From: an uncultured Lactobacillaceae bacterium
Lineage (GTDB): Bacteria > Bacillota > Bacilli > Lactobacillales > Lactobacillaceae
DNA: 64,000 bases
Assembly: GCA_945285405.1 (NCBI GenBank)
Contig: CALYQJ010000002.1
Coordinates: 87,218 to 151,217 of the forward strand
Direction of reading: 5' to 3'
Positions 37,378 to 46,741 of the stretch are shown in pieces. Each line of letters begins with the position of its first letter. The first letter of the stretch is position 1. A program made the position numbers and the translations under genes. The notes under the pieces are model-generated. The model was given only the letters and a program-made list of their open reading frames with translations. It was not told the DNA's origin and searched no databases.

Positions 37378-38142
37378 TTAGTGGTTCTCTTTTTTATGAT
37401 AATCCAAATAATAACGAAAAAGTAAATCTATAACTACGTAAAGTGGTGAAAAATGATTATATTCTAACGAATAATCCCCTCCTAATTTTAAATCTGTAAT
37501 TTGATAATAGATATTATAATCAGTCTTTGTTGATAAAAAATTGTGGGTAATTGGAGTAATGGAAATCGATGGTGACTTGATTACTTTAATCATTTTGATT
37601 AACTCTTTTAGTTCTAAATTTTCACCACTATATGATATTAAAATTAAAAGATCTTTAGGAGTGATCGTTTTAACTTGCCATTTTAATTCAGTAATTGATG
37701 GAATAAAAATCATATTTAATTGAGTAGCCAAAAAATTTCTAGTTAATAATTGAGCTGCTATTTGTTCTCCCCAATCAGTACCATAAACATAAATTGAATG
37801 AGCTTGAGAAATTTTCTTCACAATTGGAACCATATCTATTTGTAAAAATAGTTTAATAGTATCTTTAAGATCAGCACTAAGTTGAATCACATTATTATAT
37901 TTAACTTCCTCTTTTATTTTTGTGTCATTTTCTAAAAAATATTTCATCTCCGAAAATCCAGAAAAATGTAATCTTTTAGCCAATCGAGTTAATCCTGAGG
38001 GAGAAGTAAAAGTCTTTTTAGCTAATTCCTTAGTTTTTAAACTAGCAGCATATTCCTTATCTTTTAAAATAAAATTTAATATATCCAAATCAGACTTAGT
38101 TAGCCGATCTGCGTATTTATTAATTACTTCTTCAAATTTCAT
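37378..38142 (-). CDS. MurR/RpiR family transcriptional regulator
   Basis: N-terminal HTH_6 domain (about 1-75, FTSPSGLTRLAKRLHFSGFSE-type recognition region) and a C-terminal SIS sugar-phosphate-binding domain (about 105-240, IYVYGTDWGEQIAAQLLTRN and LILISYSGEN). Divergent from the GH4-PTS operon, with an 18-bp inverted repeat in between. It likely controls that operon in response to a phosphorylated disaccharide or hexose phosphate. Length 254 aa is slightly short for the family (about 280). Confidence 0.88.
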   Translation of the reverse strand: MKFEEVINKYADRLTKSDLDILNFILKDKEYAASLKTKELAKKTFTSPSGLTRLAKRLHFSGFSEMKYFLENDTKIKEEVKYNNVIQLSADLKDTIKLFLQIDMVPIVKKISQAHSIYVYGTDWGEQIAAQLLTRNFLATQLNMIFIPSITELKWQVKTITPKDLLILISYSGENLELKELIKMIKVIKSPSISITPITHNFLSTKTDYNIYYQITDLKLGGDYSLEYNHFSPLYVVIDLLFRYYLDYHKKENH

Positions 38143-38214
38143 AATTTTCTACTTTCTTAAGTTTATTTTAACCAGAAATAAAAAAAATTTTAATCTTTAA
38201 AAAAAAATTCAATT

Positions 38215-38248
38215 TTTGATATATTAATCAAACAAGTAAGCGATTGTA
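38215..38248 (+). promoter_or_regulatory. Operator and cre-like site before the GH4-PTS operon
   Basis: TTTGAT-ATATTA-ATCAAA (38215-38232) is a perfect inverted repeat with 6-bp arms, a candidate RpiR operator; its centre also contains -10-like TATATT. AGTAAGCGATTGTA (38235-38248) matches the cre pattern at 7 of 10 fixed positions and suggests CcpA control. Confidence 0.5.
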
Positions 38249-38311
38249 CAAAAGCCTCAGTTTTAATTTAACATATTAAGTGGAACAAATAAATTAACGG
38301 AGGTTTTTAAA

Positions 38312-39640
38312 ATGAATCAAAAAAAAGTTAATGTAGCTATTGCTGGAGGTGGTGCAACTCATACTCCAGGAATTATTCAAGCTTTATTAGAAAGCCGAGA
38401 TAAACTACCTCTTAATGAATTACGATTATATGATATTGATCCTAAAAAAAATGATGATATGTATGTCATCATTAAAGAAATGATGAAGCAATATAAAATT
38501 GATGATGTATCTTTAACTGAAACAACAGATCCCCAAGAAGCATTTACTGATATCGACTTTGTATTTTCACAAATTAGAGTTGGTGATCTAGAAATGCGAG
38601 AAAAAGACGAGAAAATCCCATTAAAATTTGGTTTAGTGGGTCAAGAAACTTGTGGCGTTGGCGGATTTGCTTATGGTTTACGTTCAATTAAAGGATTACT
38701 TGAGTTAGTTGGATACATTCAAAAATATGCTCCTGATGCTTGGATTCTAAATTATACTAATCCGGAAAGTTTGATTGCTGAAGCTGTTAGACGTAAATAT
38801 CCTCATGCAAAAATACTTAATGCGTGCGACATGACTATTTCAATCGAAGAAACAATTGCTCGTAATTATGGCTATAATCGAAAAAATTGGATTTGCCAAT
38901 ATTATGGTCTTAATCATTTTGGTTGGTATACTTCAATTTATGATAAATCTTTACATCGGGAAATTATGCCTGAAATTATTCATAAACTTCAAGAAAAGCC
39001 AATGAAAATAGCGTCATTTAATGCCAAGGATCCCTCATGGCAAGACGCTTGGAATATGTTGACAGAAATTCTAAGACTTTTCCCTGATTATCTGCCTAAT
39101 AATTACTTAGAATATTATTTATTCCCAGATTTAGTTGTTAAAGCAGCTGATCCTCACTACACTAGAGCCAATCAAGTAATAGATGGTCGAGTTAAAGAAA
39201 CTCGTGAATTAGCTGACCAAATTCGTCAAGGTAAAGCAAAAGATTTTAATTTTGATTTTGGTGAACATGGTAACTACATTGTTGATATGGCCGCATCAAT
39301 TTTAAATGACAGTCATGAACGTTTTATGTTAATTGTTCCAAATCACGGTGCCATTCCAAACTTGCGCCCAGATGCTGTTGTTGAAATTCCTGCATATGTC
39401 GGATGTACTGGAGCTGAACCAATTTCTATGCGTGAACCAATTAATGATTTCCACAAAGGACTAATGGAAGCTCAAGATGCAGCTGAAAAATTATTGGTTG
39501 ACGCTTATTTTGAACATTCATATCAAAAAGCCTTACAAGCAATGACTTTAAATCAAACCGTTCCTTCAGCAGATAAAGCAAAGAAAGCGCTTGATGCCTT
39601 AATGGACGCAAACAAAGAATATTGGCCCCATTTAAAATAA
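38312..39640 (+). CDS. Family 4 glycosidase, probable 6-phospho-alpha-glucosidase
   Basis: NAD- and metal-dependent glycosidase acting on a PTS-phosphorylated disaccharide. GH4 motifs: AIAGGGATHTPGI dinucleotide-binding loop, LYDIDPKK, QIRVGDLEMREKDEKIP, QETCGVGGF, NYTNPES, then NACDM, whose Cys-Asp carries the metal ligand, and YGLNHFGW with the metal His. The CDM version of the metal motif favours alpha-glucosidases of the MalH/GlvA type over beta. Length 442 aa is typical. GGAGG lies 8 bases before the ATG. It precedes a glucoside PTS permease, which would supply the substrate. Confidence 0.88.
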   Translation: MNQKKVNVAIAGGGATHTPGIIQALLESRDKLPLNELRLYDIDPKKNDDMYVIIKEMMKQYKIDDVSLTETTDPQEAFTDIDFVFSQIRVGDLEMREKDEKIPLKFGLVGQETCGVGGFAYGLRSIKGLLELVGYIQKYAPDAWILNYTNPESLIAEAVRRKYPHAKILNACDMTISIEETIARNYGYNRKNWICQYYGLNHFGWYTSIYDKSLHREIMPEIIHKLQEKPMKIASFNAKDPSWQDAWNMLTEILRLFPDYLPNNYLEYYLFPDLVVKAADPHYTRANQVIDGRVKETRELADQIRQGKAKDFNFDFGEHGNYIVDMAASILNDSHERFMLIVPNHGAIPNLRPDAVVEIPAYVGCTGAEPISMREPINDFHKGLMEAQDAAEKLLVDAYFEHSYQKALQAMTLNQTVPSADKAKKALDALMDANKEYWPHLK

Positions 39641-39773
39641 ATAATTTGCTCTTGATCTTTAAATTTATCAATTAACAATTGAAATTAACGACCAAGTTTA
39701 AGTTTGCTTACTTCTTCAATTATTCATAAAAGAAATTTTAAAAATTTCACTTTTAGCTTAGGAGGACTATTTT

Positions 39774-41417
39774 ATGAAAGAAAAAATGCAAACATTTGGT
39801 AAAGCCATGCTAGTACCCATTTCATTAGTGGCTATTGGCGGCTTACTTTTAGGACTAGGTGGCGCTTTTACTAGTGAATCAACAATGACTGCCCTTGGCA
39901 TTCATTGGACAAGCTATTCCCATTCAGTTTTTTTTAACTTTTTTAATGTTTTAAAAGCATTAGGAAATTCAATTTTTGATAATCTATCAATCTTATATGC
40001 TGTTGGTGTAACATTTTCTTTAGCTAAACACGAAAAAGGATGGGCTGCATTTTCAGCAGCGGTAGCATTTTTGGCTATGAACGCTACAATTTCCACTTTA
40101 CTATTAGCTAAAGGTTATACACCAGACATGGCAGACGTTGCTGCTTTAATTAAATCAGGTGTTAAGCCAATGGTAGCTGCCAAAAGAGCAGCTCTTTTTA
40201 CGAATGAATTAGGTTTCTTTACATACCGAACCGGTGTTTTTGGTGGTATTGTTCTAGGACTAGTTATCTCTTGGATTCATAATCATTTTTATAAAACTAA
40301 GTTACCTACCGCAATGGCTTTCTTTTCTGGAACTCGAACAGTACCAATTCTTTCATTATTAGCTGGGGGAGCCTTGGGTTTCATTTTTTACTTTATTTGG
40401 CCTCCAATCGGTTCTTTGTTTACTAATTTTTCTTTATTAGTCTCAAAAATAGGTTTAATTGGTACATTTCTTTATCGGTTTGTTTACGAGAGTCTTATTC
40501 CATTTGGAATGCATCCATTACTTTCATTACCAATGCATTGGACAGCTCTAGGAGGATCAATGGTAGTTGATGGTAAACTTGTAGTTGGTAATGCAGCTAT
40601 TCAATTAGCTCAGTTAGCTTCCCCACATCCTGGAAAACTCTTAGTAAAAGCTTATATGGCTGGAACTGGTGTAATTAATTTTGCAATTTATCCTGCAATT
40701 GCTCTAGCAATGTATAAAACCGCTTTAGCTCAAAACAAAAAGAAGGTAGCAGGTTTGTTAATTCCTACAATCGTTTCTACAACTCTTTTTGGAATTACTG
40801 AACCAATTTTATTTACTTTCTTATTTATTGCTCCTTGGATGTACTGGTTAGTCTATGCACCTATTGCAGGATTAGCTGAAGCAATTTGTGAATTTTTCAA
40901 AGTTTCAATTTATCAAGGTAACATTAAAGATTGGATCCCTTGTCTCTTACGTCCTGAAAAAATCTATATTTTGCCTTATTTATGGATAATGCCCATTTTC
41001 TTTATCGTCACTTTTATTATTTTTAGATTTTTAATTATAAAATTTGATGTTAAAACTCCAGGAAGGGAATTAGAAGCTAGCACTGTCAAGTTATACTCAA
41101 AGAAAGAGTATGAGGAAAAGCAGCAAAAAGACCAAACAGGTGATAATAGTTCAAAAGAAGAAAAACCAGATCTTGCCAGCGCAATTATTGATGGTTTAGG
41201 TGGTAAAGATAACATTGAAGATGTTGATAATTGTATTTCACGTTTAAGAGTAATCGTAAAAGATCCTAAAAAAGTAGCACCTGATTCAGTTTGGACTAAT
41301 AGTTTAAATGCCTTAGGAATAATTCATTTAGGTGATGGTAAAGCTTTACAAATCGTTTATGGTGCACAAGTTGCAAGTATTGCTGTGGACGTACGAGATA
41401 AGTTAGGAGACTATTAA
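39774..41417 (+). CDS. PTS EIICB, alpha-glucoside/maltose type
   Basis: Membrane sugar transporter that phosphorylates its substrate on entry. EIIC spans about 10-430 with many helices and the conserved FGMHPLLSLPMHW and GITEPILFTFLFIAPWMYW blocks. A charged linker leads to EIIB (about 465-547), with the phosphocysteine in DVDNCISRLRV. There is no EIIA domain, as in GlvC/MalX-type permeases, so EIIA-Glc must come from another protein. AGGAGG precedes the ATG. It lies 133 bases after the GH4 gene and 1 base before the PHP gene. Confidence 0.9.
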   Translation: MKEKMQTFGKAMLVPISLVAIGGLLLGLGGAFTSESTMTALGIHWTSYSHSVFFNFFNVLKALGNSIFDNLSILYAVGVTFSLAKHEKGWAAFSAAVAFLAMNATISTLLLAKGYTPDMADVAALIKSGVKPMVAAKRAALFTNELGFFTYRTGVFGGIVLGLVISWIHNHFYKTKLPTAMAFFSGTRTVPILSLLAGGALGFIFYFIWPPIGSLFTNFSLLVSKIGLIGTFLYRFVYESLIPFGMHPLLSLPMHWTALGGSMVVDGKLVVGNAAIQLAQLASPHPGKLLVKAYMAGTGVINFAIYPAIALAMYKTALAQNKKKVAGLLIPTIVSTTLFGITEPILFTFLFIAPWMYWLVYAPIAGLAEAICEFFKVSIYQGNIKDWIPCLLRPEKIYILPYLWIMPIFFIVTFIIFRFLIIKFDVKTPGRELEASTVKLYSKKEYEEKQQKDQTGDNSSKEEKPDLASAIIDGLGGKDNIEDVDNCISRLRVIVKDPKKVAPDSVWTNSLNALGIIHLGDGKALQIVYGAQVASIAVDVRDKLGDY

Positions 41418-41418
41418 A

Positions 41419-42789
41419 ATGAATTTTTTTAACCACTTTAATGATGACAAATCTATTGAAATTCATCAGTATCAATTTAAGGTTAAAGATGTCAAAAACA
41501 TTAATATTAATTTATTAGATGGCATATTTGAACATGCTTTAATCATGGTTAAAGACCCTCAAAACATAGTTCGTATTTTATTTAGTTTTAAGTCTCGTTT
41601 CAGATCACGATTTTTGTCTACAGAAGAGATTCATACTACTAATGGTGCAATATCAGGTCCCATTCTTAATGGGATCTGGACTTTAACCATAATCAAACCT
41701 TCAAAAAGAGTTAAAGGAAAATATCAAATTGAAATACGCTTTGATAGAGAAATAACTTTAAATGATTCAAATCAATATCTAACATTAAAAAATAATTTCT
41801 ATAATGAATCTTCAAACGTACCAAACAATTCTTGGGTTAATACTGAATTACATAGTCATAGCTATTACAGTGATGGGCGAGTTTCATTAGACGAAATCAA
41901 AGAAACAATTAACCATAAGATTGATCTCTATGCTTTAACGGATCATACGATGTTTACCACTAAATTTCCATCTGGAAATTACTTATTTCTTCCCGGAAGT
42001 GAATTAACTTTTGACAACGAATTTCACTACAATCTCTATGGATGTAAAGAATTAATTGATTTTACCAAATATTTTGAAGGCAAAAAAACAATTAATGAAG
42101 TTCTTGAACACTGTTTTAAAGAACTAAGTAAAAAATATTTACTATCAATTAATCATCCTTTCGCAGCCGAAATTACACGTCATCATCATTTTAATATTAA
42201 ATATTTTAACCTTTTAGAAGTAATTAACGCTCCATATGCAATTGATGAATTTATTGATAATGAAAAAGCAATTCGCTTTTTCGACTATCTTTGGAATCAC
42301 GGATACCAATTATTTGGTGTAGGTGGAAGTGATGCCCACAAAAAGAATTTTCACAATACCTATCCTGTGGGAATACCTTTAACAAAATTATTTTTACCTG
42401 AATCTAATATTTCATCTGCTTTAAATTCTTTAAAAAATGGGCATGTCTACTTACTAAATCAAGTTAATGCCAGAGCTAAGTATGAAAAGAATGGCAAAGA
42501 AGTATTACCGGGAAGTAAAAACATTGAATCTATAACTTGTAAGGGCTATTCTCAAGAACTTTTAACATGGAGAGTAATTATTGATGGAAAATGTATTGAT
42601 CAACAAATTACAAAAAATTACAATAATGTTTACCAAATTAAAGCTGGCTCTTATCTTCGATTAGAGGCAAGGAAAAAAGGGGAAATTGCAGTATTTGTTA
42701 ACCCTGTATCTAATCATCTTAAAGTTAATGAACATGATGCAGACATTGCCGACCTTTTATCAGATTTTGAAAAAAATGAACTGAGATAA
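41419..42789 (+). CDS. PHP-domain (CehA/McbA-like) metallohydrolase
   Basis: A cytoplasmic 456-aa protein. The first 130 residues look like a beta-rich N-terminal domain; a PHP domain follows (about 138-330) with ELHSHSYYSDG, ALTDHTMF, the acidic GSELTF, SINHPF and GGSDAHKK, giving the His/Asp set expected for a multinuclear metal site. The last 100 residues are another beta-rich region. PHP enzymes are often phosphoesterases. Placement directly behind a PTS permease (1-base gap) suggests a role on a phosphorylated sugar or related metabolite, but the substrate is unknown. Confidence 0.78.
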   Translation: MNFFNHFNDDKSIEIHQYQFKVKDVKNININLLDGIFEHALIMVKDPQNIVRILFSFKSRFRSRFLSTEEIHTTNGAISGPILNGIWTLTIIKPSKRVKGKYQIEIRFDREITLNDSNQYLTLKNNFYNESSNVPNNSWVNTELHSHSYYSDGRVSLDEIKETINHKIDLYALTDHTMFTTKFPSGNYLFLPGSELTFDNEFHYNLYGCKELIDFTKYFEGKKTINEVLEHCFKELSKKYLLSINHPFAAEITRHHHFNIKYFNLLEVINAPYAIDEFIDNEKAIRFFDYLWNHGYQLFGVGGSDAHKKNFHNTYPVGIPLTKLFLPESNISSALNSLKNGHVYLLNQVNARAKYEKNGKEVLPGSKNIESITCKGYSQELLTWRVIIDGKCIDQQITKNYNNVYQIKAGSYLRLEARKKGEIAVFVNPVSNHLKVNEHDADIADLLSDFEKNELR

Positions 42790-42793
42790 ATAG

Positions 42794-43126
42794 ATGAAAG
42801 TTGGAAAAATATATCGAGTAACCTACATTGTGGTTGAAATCTTTTTAATTATTATTTACTTAATTCAGATTCCTGTAGTCTTACAAAGTAAGATTGGTCC
42901 TTTAATTTTAATTGATTATACTTTAGGAGCTATTGAAACTATCGGTGGTCTTTATGTCATTACTAAATTTTCTCAAACAGGAAAAATTAAGTATTTAACT
43001 ATCGCAAGTTACTTACCACTTTTAATTCTAATTGAAAAAGGAATTGTTGGTATTTTAGGAGCAGCTTTAATTGCTTTAGCTACGATATCTAAATATCTAG
43101 TAATTAAAAAAGAAGAAAAAAAATAA
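42794..43126 (+). CDS. Small membrane protein in GH4-PTS operon
   Basis: A 110-residue protein with about four hydrophobic segments (8-28, 34-56, 65-80, 83-102) and a Lys/Glu-rich tail. No family recognised. It starts 4 bases after the PHP gene and is followed by a terminator, so it is the last gene of the operon; it may form a complex with the PHP protein or the permease. Confidence 0.65.
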   Translation: MKVGKIYRVTYIVVEIFLIIIYLIQIPVVLQSKIGPLILIDYTLGAIETIGGLYVITKFSQTGKIKYLTIASYLPLLILIEKGIVGILGAALIALATISKYLVIKKEEKK

Positions 43127-43145
43127 ACTAATTTATAAAGTTCAG

Positions 43146-43185
43146 AAAATAAGACTAAATTTCATCAACTAAGTCTTATTTTTTT
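43146..43185 (+). terminator. Terminator of GH4-PTS-PHP operon
   Basis: Eleven-bp stem (43146-43156 with 43172-43182), loop of 15, then a T run. It may also serve the convergent regulator gene. Confidence 0.8.
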
Positions 43186-43201
43186 ACTTTAAATTAACTT
43201 T

Positions 43202-45094
43202 TTAATTTTCAAAATACCTTCTTAATTCAGAATCCCCGTTTTTTATTTCTAAAAGTCCTTTACTGCCCATTAAAAAAATGATTTGAAATCCAGAAATTAA
43301 ATGGCGATGATAAGTCACAGGATTAGCTAAATTAAAAATAAAACTCATATTACTCAAGTTTTTATTTGTAAATAAAATTAAATATTTCAATGTTGTTGAA
43401 CTATTATCAGCAGCATTAAAAAGTCTAATTCTTAATTGACAAGTAAAATCAGCGATTGACATTAAATTTTGAAAATTACTATGCTTATATACAAATTCAC
43501 TAATTTTTTGAATAATTTCTTCTATGTTCCCTTTTAAATAAACCGAATAAGTTTTAGTCAAATAATTTGTAACTGATCCAATTTTCCTTTTACTCATTAA
43601 TAAATGTCCCCAAAAATCAAATCGAAAATCTGAAGACATAAAAAAGTCAAACTTCATCTGAGGCAATGAAATATTACTCAAATCAGCATCGATATCTCGA
43701 GAAACAATCAAATAATCGTATTTTGTTAAATCCAAATTAGCTAGTTCATAGAAATATTTTTGGTCAAAATAAATTTGCAGATGATCATCAAGTGATAATT
43801 TTCTTAATAAAGTTTCATTTGCGATTTTTCCAAAACCATTAATTAATAAAATATGAGTAGGATAATAACTATTTTGTAGTCGACAAATATAGTTATAAAT
43901 CTCCATAATAAAATCTAAAAATATTTGATCATGAAAATCTCCTTCACTCCAATCTGGTAAAGCAAAAATAATATCAGTAGCTAACGCTAAGGACGCAGGT
44001 AGTTTATAAACATTTTGTTTATTTACATAATATTCTCCATTTTCGTGCAATCCGAATTTTTTCTTTAAAAGATACTGTGTAATAAAGTCAAAAATTAAAT
44101 TAACTAAATCTACATCTTTTTTTAATTCTAAGCTGTAATTATAATAAATTTTTTTTAATACCAGATTAAAACATAAATTCAATTCTGGTATTTTTTCTTG
44201 CCAAAAATTACGATTATTTGCAAACCGTTTCATTTCACTATTAGCTAAAATAAAAGCAGTTAAAGCATTTATTTCTGCTTTTGTATCAAATTCTGGGAAC
44301 GATTGTAATAAATCGGCAGCTAAACGGCCTTCTGGCAGACTTAAAAGATTCGAATTTACTAGATGTTTTAATTTTGGAAATTTATTTATCAGTAATAAAT
44401 ATTTTACAATTCGGTTAAATCCAGTGTCTGTAATTTCATTTGGATATTTGTTCATTTTTTGCAATAAAATATTTTTAACTTTTAACATTTGCGAATAAGA
44501 GAAAAATGGCTTAACGCAGTCAAATGCTATTTCTGGACCAAGATGATACTGATACAATACAAAAAGATCAATCATGCAGCAACGTTTCTCCATGATTGAT
44601 CCCGTAATTTTCATTCCATTGTACGGGGTTGACTTAATCATTAACCCGTACCAATTAAGAAAAATTTTAACTTGATGAAGATCTTTAGCAATGGTTGATT
44701 CACTAACATGAAGCAAATGAGCTAAATCTTCAATCTTTAAATAACCCGAACTTAAAAAGAGCTGCTGACAGATAATAGGAACTCGATAATGATTCTGAAA
44801 TAAATGATTAATATTTTGATTTAAATATTCTTGACAATAATGCCTAATTTTATCTATTTGCTCTAAATTTTCTAAATCATAATCAATAGTATAACCCTTA
44901 CCTCGCTGATTAGTAATTTGAAAAGGGAAATTCAAATTCCTCGATACTTTTTTCAAAATTCTTAGTTCAGCTTGTGCAGTTCTAATAGAAATTCCGCAAT
45001 GATCCATGATTTTTTCCATGCTTATAAAATCATTGTTTAATAATAAATCCAAAATTTTAATTTCTCGAAAAGTTAAAAATGCCATTCTGCCCAT
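43202..45094 (-). CDS. PRD/Mga-like transcriptional regulator
   Basis: A 630-aa multidomain regulator. Two N-terminal winged helices (about 5-60, and 115-165 with LKIEDLAHLLHVSESTIAKD) precede two all-helical PRD-like regions (about 185-295 and 305-400), an EIIB-like region (about 415-500) and a C-terminal region that could be EIIA-like. The histidine usually phosphorylated in PRDs is not evident: the first PRD-like helix reads TGFNRIVKYLLLINK. It is last in the mannose-PTS operon and is its likely activator. The ribosome site GAGGA is 14 bases from the ATG (45094) and fits better an overlapping out-of-frame ATG at 45098 (13 codons). Confidence 0.8.
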   Translation of the reverse strand: MGRMAFLTFREIKILDLLLNNDFISMEKIMDHCGISIRTAQAELRILKKVSRNLNFPFQITNQRGKGYTIDYDLENLEQIDKIRHYCQEYLNQNINHLFQNHYRVPIICQQLFLSSGYLKIEDLAHLLHVSESTIAKDLHQVKIFLNWYGLMIKSTPYNGMKITGSIMEKRCCMIDLFVLYQYHLGPEIAFDCVKPFFSYSQMLKVKNILLQKMNKYPNEITDTGFNRIVKYLLLINKFPKLKHLVNSNLLSLPEGRLAADLLQSFPEFDTKAEINALTAFILANSEMKRFANNRNFWQEKIPELNLCFNLVLKKIYYNYSLELKKDVDLVNLIFDFITQYLLKKKFGLHENGEYYVNKQNVYKLPASLALATDIIFALPDWSEGDFHDQIFLDFIMEIYNYICRLQNSYYPTHILLINGFGKIANETLLRKLSLDDHLQIYFDQKYFYELANLDLTKYDYLIVSRDIDADLSNISLPQMKFDFFMSSDFRFDFWGHLLMSKRKIGSVTNYLTKTYSVYLKGNIEEIIQKISEFVYKHSNFQNLMSIADFTCQLRIRLFNAADNSSTTLKYLILFTNKNLSNMSFIFNLANPVTYHRHLISGFQIIFLMGSKGLLEIKNGDSELRRYFEN

Positions 45095-45135
45095 TCATTT
45101 TATTATTTCCTCAATTAATTATTTTACATCTTAAA

Positions 45136-46197
45136 TTAAGCTTTTGTTAGAAATAATTCTCTAATCTGTGTAATTTTACTTGAGCTTAAATTTAAAACTT
45201 GTTGGGCATAAGCACTAATACTTCCGTATTCTTTTTCAATTTGATTGATTGAAGCACTAATAAATTCAGGACGAGTATCAAATAACGAATATAGATAATC
45301 AGCTAATTTTTTATCTTGAGTTTCCTTCAAAAAATAAGAATAATAACGTTGATTCTTTTCCCGACGTGCGCGATTAGTCAACATATAATCATAAACCAAA
45401 ATATTATGCGATACTCCTAAAATTCCTTCTAAAATCATTAAAGCAAAACCAGTACGATCTTTACCACCACGACAATGCTGCATATTAGGTAAGTTATTAA
45501 CATCACTTAATACATTTAGTGCTTTTGAAAAAGCTTCATGACTGCTAGGATTATTTACAAAATCTAATTGCTGTTCAATCATTTTTTGCTGACCAGTTTT
45601 ACCTTTTTTTAACGCAAGTTGGGCTCGTTCCTTAAGATTCTTGGTTGCATGCATTGCTTGTAAATTTCCTGCTTCTTGAGCAGTATCTGCCTCTGGATCA
45701 AACTGATAATTTTTAATTTTAGGGTCAATTTCTGGATTAGGATCAGCTACAATTTCACTACGACTTCGATAATCAATTATTGAATGAATTCTTAAAGATT
45801 TAAAAAAAGGAATACCTTCAGGTTTTAAATTTTTTAAATAGTCTGAACGATAACCAATACCCCATTTTATTCGCTGACCATTTTCTGTACGATATCCACC
45901 GATATCACGAAAATTATACATTCCAGCTATTGGCAAAATTCGATAACCAAAAAGAATCGGGGATTCATTTTGCCATTGGATAATAAAATAATTAACACGT
46001 TGAGGATTGTAATTAAATTGAAAATGACAATTTTTAGCATTTCCTGAAAATAAGTAATGCTTATTCTGTGTCTGAGGATTTAAATCATAAGTCCAAAATA
46101 CTTTATAAGGTTTAATCGTATCAGGAGTAACAATATTTAACTCATTTTGACCATCTTTAAGAAAAAACGCTTCAATGTAGTCGTACTTGAGAGCCAA
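45136..46197 (-). CDS. Tyrosine/dual-specificity phosphatase in mannose-PTS operon
   Basis: A cytoplasmic 353-aa protein. N-terminal beta-rich domain (about 1-90); then a bacterial tyrosine phosphatase domain opening with YNFRDIGGYRTENGQRIKWG and IIDYRSRSE, and the catalytic P-loop HCRGGKDRTG with the nucleophile Cys near residue 241. The CxxGKDRT signature also occurs in enzymes that act on phosphoinositides and other small phosphates. The start is TTG with AGGAGG about 10 bases upstream. It starts 2 bases after the EIIB gene. The substrate could be a phosphorylated protein or a PTS-derived sugar phosphate. Confidence 0.85.
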   Translation of the reverse strand: MALKYDYIEAFFLKDGQNELNIVTPDTIKPYKVFWTYDLNPQTQNKHYLFSGNAKNCHFQFNYNPQRVNYFIIQWQNESPILFGYRILPIAGMYNFRDIGGYRTENGQRIKWGIGYRSDYLKNLKPEGIPFFKSLRIHSIIDYRSRSEIVADPNPEIDPKIKNYQFDPEADTAQEAGNLQAMHATKNLKERAQLALKKGKTGQQKMIEQQLDFVNNPSSHEAFSKALNVLSDVNNLPNMQHCRGGKDRTGFALMILEGILGVSHNILVYDYMLTNRARREKNQRYYSYFLKETQDKKLADYLYSLFDTRPEFISASINQIEKEYGSISAYAQQVLNLSSSKITQIRELFLTKA

Positions 46198-46199
46198 TT

Positions 46200-46688
46200 T
46201 TATTTTCCTCCTACCTGCTTTATATGATCCAAGATCGGTACTGGTGAATCATAAGCTGCTACTTGATAATTAATCTCAACCCCTAAGGAAACTAATTTAC
46301 GTAAATCTTCATCCTCTTGTGGCGTAAAACATAAATCATAATTATAGCTAATAGTGCGTCCTTCACGAGTTCGCATACCACCAAAATTTACTTTATTAAT
46401 CTCCACACCCCCTTCTTTCATTTTTAAGAGGCTAGATGTACTATCTGTAATCAGAAATGTACTCTTTTTTATTGGATTTTTTTGATAAATTCGAATAAAT
46501 TTATCAACGCCAAAAACATGAACAATATACCCAGGTGCAGCCATTTTTAATACTTGCTCTTGAACTGGATTTTTAGCTGCTCGATCACTTATACAAAGGA
46601 TTTGCTCTGCTCCTACATACCTTAGCCAAGAACTTGCTACTTGTCCATGAATTAAACGGTCATCAATTCGAATACTTTTTATTGCCAT
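46200..46688 (-). CDS. PTS EIIB, mannose/sorbose family
   Basis: Cytoplasmic phosphotransfer domain: IRIDDRLIHGQVASSW carries the phosphorylated His14. Length 162 aa is typical for a separate EIIB of this family. It receives phosphate from an EIIA of the mannose family, which is not found in the window. Encoded 53 bases after EIID. Confidence 0.93.
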   Translation of the reverse strand: MAIKSIRIDDRLIHGQVASSWLRYVGAEQILCISDRAAKNPVQEQVLKMAAPGYIVHVFGVDKFIRIYQKNPIKKSTFLITDSTSSLLKMKEGGVEINKVNFGGMRTREGRTISYNYDLCFTPQEDEDLRKLVSLGVEINYQVAAYDSPVPILDHIKQVGGK

Positions 46689-46741
46689 AATATTCCTTTC
46701 CCATATTCAACAAAAGCTATTATTTATATTTAATAAAAGTT

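Noticed and set aside
39641..39773. Riboswitch or attenuator between the GH4 and PTS genes
   Set aside because: The 133-base gap contains only a weak AT hairpin (AAATTT arms) and no terminator or known aptamer pattern.
44550..44600. Inverted repeat around CAATCATG/CATGATTG
   Set aside because: Inside the regulator coding sequence and short; likely chance.
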